DNA of 64,000 bases, taken from contig JNDT01001266.1 of the NCBI GenBank assembly GCA_000697055.1, positions 1-64,000 on the forward strand, in the 5' to 3' direction. The position numbers and the translations under genes were made by a program. The notes beneath the pieces are model-generated. The model saw only the letters and a program-made list of their open reading frames with translations, was not told the origin of the DNA and did no database searches. Shown here piece by piece: positions 57,107 to 64,000 of the stretch; positions within the stretch are counted from its first letter, which is position 1; each line of letters opens with the position of its first letter. This DNA comes from Saksenaea vasiformis B4078. Taxonomy: Eukaryota > Mucoromycota > Mucoromycetes > Mucorales > Saksenaeaceae.

Positions 57107-60051
57107 TCACTGCATATGGCATTCTACTGCACCTTCATCGTCATCATCCGAGTCATCCGAACTATCACCTTCTTGATCGCCATTAGTATGTCGTCTGTAA
57201 CGTCTTCCGACATTGGCCGAAAGTGCTGCAAGCAAATGGCGAGGAAGATAGCTGTTCCCATCTGCACTTCGATGTCTTTGCTGATTCTCTGCAATAATCG
57301 TATGAGCTTCGTTCAGATGAGACGATGAACTCGTTGGTCCAGATGTAGGAGAAAAGATCTTGACCGTATTATCAATCCCCGAAACCGCCATCACGGGTAT
57401 TTTTGGATGTCCCTGGATGACATTCACTGTATCGGCGTCACCTTGTAAAATCTGAACTATCTTTTTTGTCTTCTTGTTCCACACAAATACATAACCATCG
57501 TCACTGCCAGAAACAACGTACTCATCGTTCAGACCATAAAAGTTGACATCTTTGACCGTCTACATAAAAAAAAAAGGGGGGGGATCAGTTTTTTTTTCTC
57601 TCTCTCGTTACATGATCCGACAGTCACTTACCCTCACATTACAATGACCAATGTAGCGTGATCGTGGTGACACAATATCTGTACCACTTTCCATATTGCG
57701 TCGATCAACATGATCACAGCGAGGAATCCAACTGTCATCATCATCATCGTCATCCTCCTCCTCCTCGTCCTCATCGTCTTCGCTTGAATCGATCTGCATA
57801 CCACTCACATGGTCTTCGTCGCCACTATCCGATTCATCCGAAGATTCTTCGGAACTCTCGTCTTCCATGTCATCTGAGGACATTGTTTCATCTTCCACAT
57901 GCATTGGTGTTGTTTCACTCTCGCTTTGATGCATGCTACTAGCGGCCGATGGCTGCCCCTGGGGAATTTCACTCGGTGTATCATGATGTCGTGTACGTTT
58001 CGAAGGACCTGCTTCTAGTTCGGAAGCCGCACCGGTATTGGGTGACAGTTCCGTCATCCACGATGTTTTATACATGGATTCAATCCATCGCCATCGTGAC
58101 GACTCCATAGAATCATCTGAAGCGTTACTTGAACGATCCTCTTCGTCTAGCATCTCCTGATCACCGTAACCTTCACGTTGCATCGTCTTTTGAACGTCTT
58201 TTGTAAACAGATCCATCATGGCTACGAGCTCCACTTTCTCAGTCAATGTGCCTCCCTGCGATTGGTTTTCGCGTCTTCGAGAACGATGTGGCAAAGTTCC
58301 AAATGGATCGTCCTCTGTCGTTCGTGATAAACACGCCTCTTTTGCCTTTTTAGCATATGTTTGTGCTTTTGTTAGCCAATCCAGTCGGTCTTCACATCCA
58401 TTCGTTCGACTGCCTCCACTAGCAATCCAGAAACCAACAGCCAGACACCATAAGCCTTGCCATGAGCTAGGTACCGTAGCCTCTGCCTCTTGAATTTGCT
58501 GCCGTGCGGAAGCTTGTGCTTCTCCCGAGAAATACTCAGCATCGCGATGGGAATCCTGGTGCACCCTTCGTTCATAAAGCCTTCGCATTTGAACGCCAGC
58601 AGATAAACAAAGACACCATACGCGCTGTATTTTGTACTGCTCTTCCGCCTTTTCCGTTTCGGAAAGCATTGCATTGATTTCATCTTGCGCCTGATCAAGT
58701 TCGCCCATCTTGTAGAGTCGGATGATAGCGTCCATCTCCGAATTGTATTCCACTGCTGCTTCGAGATTCCTTTTTATACTCGATGATTGTTGTAGTGTTT
58801 TCTGAGCTGGTGTATTTGTAGGCGAATCATTGATATTGAACAAATAAATCCCATCGGATGACCAACTACCCAGTAGCTAGACAAGGGGGTTGAGCTAACC
58901 ACTTAAATTTGGTACATCGACTTACTTCTTGTCCGTTGGCATCACTAAACTTGCATGCTGTAACATGATTACTTCGTCGTCGTTGCTGTGAAGTACTACA
59001 GGTAAAGCGTTTCACACACCGTGATGCATTGGTTAACGTCTGATTTTTTCCAGCACCGCCACCACCGGGTGTCATCCGCCGATCATGCAGGTACAGGTAA
59101 TCATCCATACCTGCCACTGCAAAATACTGCGGATAAAGTTTATTCATGGACAACGTGTTGATTTCCACACCGTAGCTGCCATAGTCCAACAAAGGAGATG
59201 GGCATCCTTCGCGTACATTATCTCCAGCAGGCGGCGGATATTGACGGGCAGGTCGCCGGCTTGCAGTCAAAAAGGATCGAATGAAATGATGTGTACATTT
59301 ATGAGGACGACGGAGATCAAAATGACGAACAGTACCTAACACAGGCAGTTTAGATAGATAGGTCGTTATCGTAGCTGTTTTACCATCTTCAGAACATGTA
59401 AAAAACTCGTGTGATTTTTCTTCGTCTAAACCAATGCGTTTGACTCGATCACTGTGACATGTATACACATGGCGTAAACCATTCTGGATTGTTCCAGAAC
59501 TAGAGGCATTGACATCAAATACACGTACTTCTGCATCGCCTGCTGCTGAGACAATGACGTGGTCGGAGGTATGAGGGATGAATTTTGAAGAGAAGATATT
59601 TGCACTATGTCCTATGGAGCAAGGCTATTAACTAACTGATAACTTAATCATTTATGCTTACCTGTTTCAATAGTATAGGCTAGTCGATAATCTTCGAATG
59701 GCAACCACATACATAATTGAAGGTCGTCCGATCCCGACAGTAATTTGTCACCACCACGAGACCAGCTGCAACACACAGTAAGTTATTTAAAAAAGAAAAA
59801 AGGAGAGTTCATTATTTATAACTTACTAAAGAGAATTAACGCATCCTTGATGTGCTTCGAGTTCTTTGTGTAGAGTCATGCGGCGCATGATGTGATCATC
59901 GGCATAGATATTCCGGGCTACTCTGAATTAGTACAGGTTTTCTTGTTCAAAAAGGCTTACCAAAAGGAGTCCTTGACAAATCTCTGAATGAGCGATAAGT
60001 AGAACCATAACATTCTCTGTCAAATAATGAGCGTTGTACAAGTATTGACAT
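57107..60051 (-). CDS. WDTC1/DCAF9-like WD40 protein with internal TPR-like region
   Basis: Seven exons from the start: 60051-59961, 59920-59827, 59765-59662, 59611-59384, 59335-58926, 58876-57632, 57559-57107; 874 residues. WD repeats at the N-terminus include HQGCVNSLYWSRGGDKLLSG, VYTCHSDRVKRIG and, after splicing, SEDGTVRHFDLRRPH. A helical TPR-like part (MDAIIRLYKMGELDQAQDEI) and a long acidic insert follow, then two closing repeats, SRYIGHCNVR joined to TVKDVNFYGLNDEYVVSGSD and IPVMAVSGIDNTVKIFSP. This order fits WDTC1/Adipose (DCAF9), and more loosely DCAF6, which are substrate receptors of CUL4-DDB1 ubiquitin ligases. Intron 4 (48 bases) is stop-free and in frame; splicing it is needed to restore the repeat. 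Confidence 0.83.
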
Positions 60052-60093
60052 GGTTTGCTGTAACAAAAAAAGAAAAAAAGAACTGCTGTGAGT

Positions 60094-60118
60094 GTCTCTC
60101 TCTCTCTCTCTCTCTCTC
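60094..60118. repeat. TC dinucleotide microsatellite
   Basis: About twelve TC units just upstream of the WDTC1-like start on the minus strand. Confidence 0.75.
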
Positions 60119-60275
60119 AACTATTTTTCTTTTTATTTTAAAACCGGCACAGCGCCGGACCAGGGAAAATAATTTAGGTTACACATGAGATGCATAAAAC
60201 GAGCGCGAAAAAGTTCATTACCAGTCAACTGTTTTTTTGTTTTCTTTTCTTTTCTCTTTTTCTCACTTTTTAAAC

Positions 60276-60601
60276 ATGGGAAATACACCAAGTTACTATG
60301 ATCCATACTATTTTCAATATTATGGACCACACTATGGTTATGATTATGATTATCCGGTACATATGGTTTACAACTGAAGTTCCGACATTGACAAATCCCT
60401 ACGTAATAGTATCATCAAAATAGATTATGTCAGTATTTCGGAAGACCAGGACCACAACCCGTATATCCTTATGGTTACTCACCTTATGACTATTATCCCT
60501 CTTACTATCCTACTCCATACTATTATCAACAACCACCTATACCACCGTTACAAACCGCACACTTTTATCAATACCCACGGACCGCTTTACCCTATTTCTG
60601 A
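60276..60601 (+). CDS. Small Tyr/Pro-rich protein
   Basis: Two exons, 60276-60356 and 60434-60601, with a 77-base intron, encode 82 residues of which about a third are tyrosine, for example PYYFQYYGPHYGYDYDYP and PYDYYPSYYPTPYYYQQPP. No signal peptide, membrane segment or known domain. The T/C-rich leader before the ATG resembles that of other genes here, and both exons stay open and share the same composition on each side of the intron, which supports a real gene. Low-complexity Tyr/Pro proteins may phase-separate or bind RNA, but this is only a guess. Confidence 0.55.
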
Positions 60602-60933
60602 AAGAAAGAATAAACCTGCTGACTCTCTGTTTTCTTCTTCTTGGTCATCCCCACCATACTACTACTTTCTGCAATAAAAAAAACAAAAAGAAAAGGGAAA
60701 GAATCCGTGTGTGTGTGCTGCGCCAAAATGGTAACGTTTAGAAAAAAAATCATAGGATAGAAAAAGCTAGAAAATCCGCCGATCGAAAAAAAAAAGTTTA
60801 ACTGTGCCAATTATGCGCGCTGGTATGATGAAGTCGCTTAGTGACACGTGTTACCCTTTTTTTTTCTTTTCTTTTTCTCTTCTGAGAGGTTAAGCTTTTC
60901 TTTTTCTTCTTCCTTCTTCTTCCATGTTTAGCT
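60602..60933. other. Intergenic spacer
   Basis: Short A- and T-rich tracts; a CACGTG palindrome at about 60,845-60,850 and T/C-rich leader before lunapark. No gene. Confidence 0.45.
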
Positions 60934-62235
60934 ATGGGTGCTGTTCTTTCCAAGGATAAAAAAGTAAGAAATAACTGGTTTCTATGGTTTCCTCATCCTT
61001 ATGCTTCCTCACAGATCGATCCTAACGACTACGAAAAGATTCTGTCCGAGCTGGATGAGAAAATCCAGCAAGCAGAGATTAAACTATCCGAAATCAAGAT
61101 TCGTCAACGAAGAACCGGCGTCTTATGGATTATATATAGTACCATCGTTTGGGCTATCTACCTTGCCTATTGTTTTTTCACGCTGCATAATCGAGATCAA
61201 TCGAATGGCACAGTCATCCTTACAGCATTGCCCGTCATTCTACTTCCCATTGGGTAAGCAGGAAATGAAAGAAAAAAACTGTCATTCAAAAACGGGTGTT
61301 AGGATTTATTATACGCGAAAACTGCTGACTTGGTTTTATGCTCGGAAGCAAACCTCGGAAGAGACAAATTTGGCAGCGCTACGATCACAACAAAAATTAA
61401 AAGTAGAAGAACTAAAGAAAAAGACATCCTATTACACTACACAATCACTACTGGAACGGTATGACTTGGCCAAGAAAAAACAGGAGCCGTCAAATCAGCC
61501 AGCCATGCGGAGACCTGGTAAGACACTAACAAAGAACCAAAATTTAAAAGAAGTCTGATGTATAAAAAAAAAGTATCCATGCCACCACCCCGAGTTGGAC
61601 CACCTTCACAATCTCCAGTACTGCATCAACGCCAACCACCACCGTCTCAAGAAGGTTCACAAGGTGCGTAGAATGTTTTCCTTTCAAATGTCTGTCATCT
61701 GACATGGATGATGTGTATTAGCGCAAATAATGTCTGTTCCTCGTGTGGTACTGCCACCAAAACAACCCCGATGGTACGACAAGATTGTGGATGCATTGGT
61801 CGGTGATGAGGGTCCGGAAACAAAGTATGCGTTGATCTGCAACCATTGTTTTGCACACAATGGTCTAGCACTACCACAGGAAATAGATATGATTCGTAAG
61901 TACAAAAATTGAAAAAAACCGGTTCGTTTTTGCTCACATGAATAACAGAATATGTGTGTCCTCATTGCAAAAAGTTTAATCCCTCGCGGAAATCACGACA
62001 GCTGCACCCCGATGGTCCTGTGATCCCTCCTCAGACACCTTCTCCAATCCCTTCACCTCGACCATCCTCCACACCGTTGTCTCCCCCATCCCCTGAAAGC
62101 ATTTCAAACCACGAAAATGGAACAAGAGAAGCCTTGGAAGCTTTGAATGAAGAAATAGTAGAAGAAGAAAAAAATGGTGAAAGTATTGCTTCACGTGTAC
62201 GACGACGACATGCTCACGAGCATAAAGATGAATAA
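60934..62235 (+). CDS. LNP1: Lunapark-type ER junction protein
   Basis: Six exons (60934-60963, 61015-61253, 61303-61517, 61574-61663, 61722-61895, 61949-62235) encode 344 residues. After MGAVLSKDKK and a coiled coil (EKILSELDEKIQQAEIKLSE) come two close membrane segments (about 55-77 and 86-106), another coiled coil, a Pro-rich linker, and the zinc ribbon with Cys231, Cys234, Cys253 and Cys256 (CNHCFAHNGLALP then YVCPHCKKFNP). Lunapark stabilises three-way junctions of the ER network. Intron 1 (51 bases) is stop-free and in frame; its removal is supported by family N-termini. Intron 3 ends with an A-rich acceptor. The gene is convergent with the copper transporter, whose stop is 41 bases away. 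Confidence 0.9.
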
Positions 62236-62276
62236 AACTTCCACCCCGAAGGAAAATAATAATAATAATAAACGCT

Positions 62277-62900
62277 TTAATGACATTGCATGGAACGTTC
62301 CACCTTTGAGCCAAACATAAAATGGCCAACGCCCGCACCGGCCACAACCGCCAGCATCAAGAACCCATTAAATGACATAAACACTAGCATAAGCCAAAAG
62401 CTGATAGCCACAAGAGCAGCATACAAGCCAGAGCGTAGAATAGCTTGTTTTTGGGTGAATCTAGGAAAGGATTTAGCACGTTTCCTTCTTCTTCTTCTTC
62501 TTCTTCTTCTTCTCCTTTTTTTTCTTTACCCAGCAGAATATTCGGATCTTCCAAGCAGTCCTTCCCGTTCACCACCACCTACATTATTATTGTCGTCTCC
62601 ACCTAGTAAATCCAGTTTTTTGGCATTGGCTTCCAGCCAGGATTTATCCAAGTATTTCGAATAGTTTGACAAGGATTCATACATGGCGGCAATAAGAAAG
62701 ATAGCAATGCAGGAAAGTATGAGACCTCCTACTGTTCGAATATGCCACCATTCGAACACGACGCACACATGCTCCACTTGCCAATTGAAGAGCATCTAGA
62801 TGAAGAAACGTCATTAAGAACACCAACAACAGGATAAGTAATGTCTTGCATTCATCTGACAAGAATCGGCTGGCATGTCGTGGTGTTGATGTCCTTCCAT
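62277..62900 (-). CDS. Ctr-family copper transporter
   Basis: Three exons from the start: 62900-62850, 62795-62530, 62460-62277; 166 residues. The short N-terminus has His and Met residues (MEGHQHHDMPADSCQMN) and, once spliced, SCQMNMLFNW, the usual lead into the first membrane segment (about 31-51). YESL follows; the second and third segments are FWLMLVFMSFNGFLML and VAGAGVGHFMFG, with the GxxxG helix-packing motif. Ctr proteins form trimeric high-affinity Cu(I) channels in plasma or vacuolar membrane; the few N-terminal Met residues may favour the vacuolar type. Intron 1 appears to start with GC (GCAAGA) rather than GT. Intron 2 contains a GAA repeat. Confidence 0.88.
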
Positions 62901-64000
62901 GATAAAATAAAGTTTGAAGAGAAGATAAAGAGAAGCGATGCCAACAATTGTTCAGTTGCGGTTGGGAAAACTCCGCGAGCCGCATATGGAAACAAGCATG
63001 CAGTACTCTTGTTCACACTTCTTGGGTTTGTTGCATTACAGTCCATCGAGATGAGATGCAACGACAACAACAACAACAAACATGATTGAACATTACTACG
63101 ATGCTGTTTATGAATCCCGAAAACATAAACAAAGACCGTGGTACAAGGTGTTACGCTTCTTCCAGCCCCTCGGAAGTACCAAGACCCTCTCCAAGCTGCT
63201 GTCCATTCCAGTTACCACTCATGTGTACAAAGCCATTTTGCAAGAATCTTTACAATCACGCGATCAGCTTGTGATGGTTGGGCTATCGTTTTCTATCTAG
63301 GTATTCTTCAAACAAGCTTTAACGTTCTATGTGCTCCCAACCCTTATCTGATCAACCCGGAATCAGAGATAGACATTTGTTGACATCCAGAAACCAAATT
63401 TCAAATGGGTTCGCTTATCCAAACAGGCTATCATACATTGCCTCAGCCAAAGACAAATCTTCTTCTGTAGTTGCGCCCACTATGAAAAGGTGGTGCTTTG
63501 TCCGTCCGCGTTAACTACTGGGATGACAGCATATTTAAGGAGATCAGTGGAGTGAAGGAAATGACATCCCTGAGAAAATAGGAAGGTACACACGAAGTAC
63601 CAGCTGAGAAGCAACTATGATAAACACAGCAGCGATTGAGTAAGGAAGGTTATGACAAGTGCACTATATCGCATGGTCAATATCAGGGCATACAGGAGTG
63701 CAATGGACGCCTTGTAGGCTGTCATTCTGATAAAAACTCTGTGGCCCTTTTGGTTCAGTTCTTCTCGGCCAGATATGTGTAGAATGAACGCTAGTTAGAA
63801 CACAATAAGCGATGCGAATCTACAATGCGACATCGTTAATATGAGAAAACGTGGTACACTTGACAACGAGGAACATTTAGTCTTTTGCGCGTTGCCACTA
63901 AGCCATTTACTAAGCAAAATGCTCTATGTGTATATTTGATTGTTATATGCCTTTTCTAATGGCTCCGACTCAGCGTTGTCGTACTGTAGGCTAAAAGGAA
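62901..64000. other. No supported gene at right edge
   Basis: Promoter of the copper transporter at the left. A 72-codon frame (63082-63300) and overlapping ones are unrecognised and have no splice partner I trust. It may be the start of another repeat-rich stretch. Confidence 0.4.

Noticed and set aside
63082..63383. Overlapping short frames near the right edge
   Set aside because: No conserved motif, and no credible intron joins them.

Overview
The window looks like a piece of a nuclear chromosome from an early-diverging fungus, most likely Mucoromycota (Mucorales grade). Genes are broken by many GT-AG introns of about 40-70 bases. There is a beta subunit of propionyl-CoA carboxylase, an enzyme of the methylmalonyl-CoA route that Dikarya generally lack. 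Several families are typically fungal: a NIT2/AreA-type GATA factor, a Bem3-type RhoGAP, Nst1, Def1, a Tea4/Bud14-type SH3 protein, a Zn2Cys6 factor and a Kre9/Knh1-like wall protein. Species cannot be told from the sequence alone. I found no tRNA, rRNA or CRISPR array.

Layout. Bases 1-7,900 are AT-rich and repeat-laden: the tail and LTR of a chromodomain Ty3/gypsy element, dispersed repeats sharing a 14-base core, two minisatellites, and a decayed Ty3-like gag-pol on the minus strand. From 7,955 to 10,235 lie a small DMAC1-type mitochondrial protein and RPA2, the latter behind two MluI cell-cycle boxes. Bases 10.2-14.3 kb hold no gene I can defend; a possible 59-residue zinc protein follows at 14,341. 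From 14.8 to 25.4 kb come PCCB (+), a GATA factor (+), a Bem3-like PX-PH-RhoGAP (-) and an ADCK2/Cqd1-type kinase-like protein (-). Bases 25.6-27.8 kb hold transposase and orphan-family remains, then a PHYHD1-type dioxygenase (-). From 31.1 to 41.8 kb lie a J-domain protein and ethanolamine kinase (divergent), Def1 (+) and Nst1 (-). Bases 42-47.5 kb are a second repeat-rich block with an orphan gene interrupted by a dispersed repeat, a pogo-type relic and inverted copies of another orphan fragment. From 47.8 to 62.9 kb the window is gene-dense: Tea4/Bud14-like (+), a proline-rich protein (-), a Kre9/Knh1-like GPI protein (+), a Zn2Cys6 factor (-), a WDTC1-like WD40 protein (-), a Tyr/Pro-rich small protein (+), lunapark (+) and a Ctr copper transporter (-).

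Functions. The genes do not form one pathway or cluster. Two touch Cdc42/tip-growth polarity (Bem3-like, Tea4-like), two phospholipid or ER structure (ethanolamine kinase, lunapark), four are probably mitochondrial (DMAC1-like, PCCB, ADCK2-like, J-protein), and two concern DNA damage and replication (RPA2, Def1).

The most notable recurring signal is splicing. Four unrelated genes need internal coding micro-exons of 11, 11, 14, 17 and 22 bases to restore conserved domains in frame. The copper transporter appears to use a GC-AG intron. Several introns end in A-rich rather than pyrimidine-rich acceptors. All exon models were built by hand from frame, splice consensus and remembered family motifs; no transcript or database search was available.
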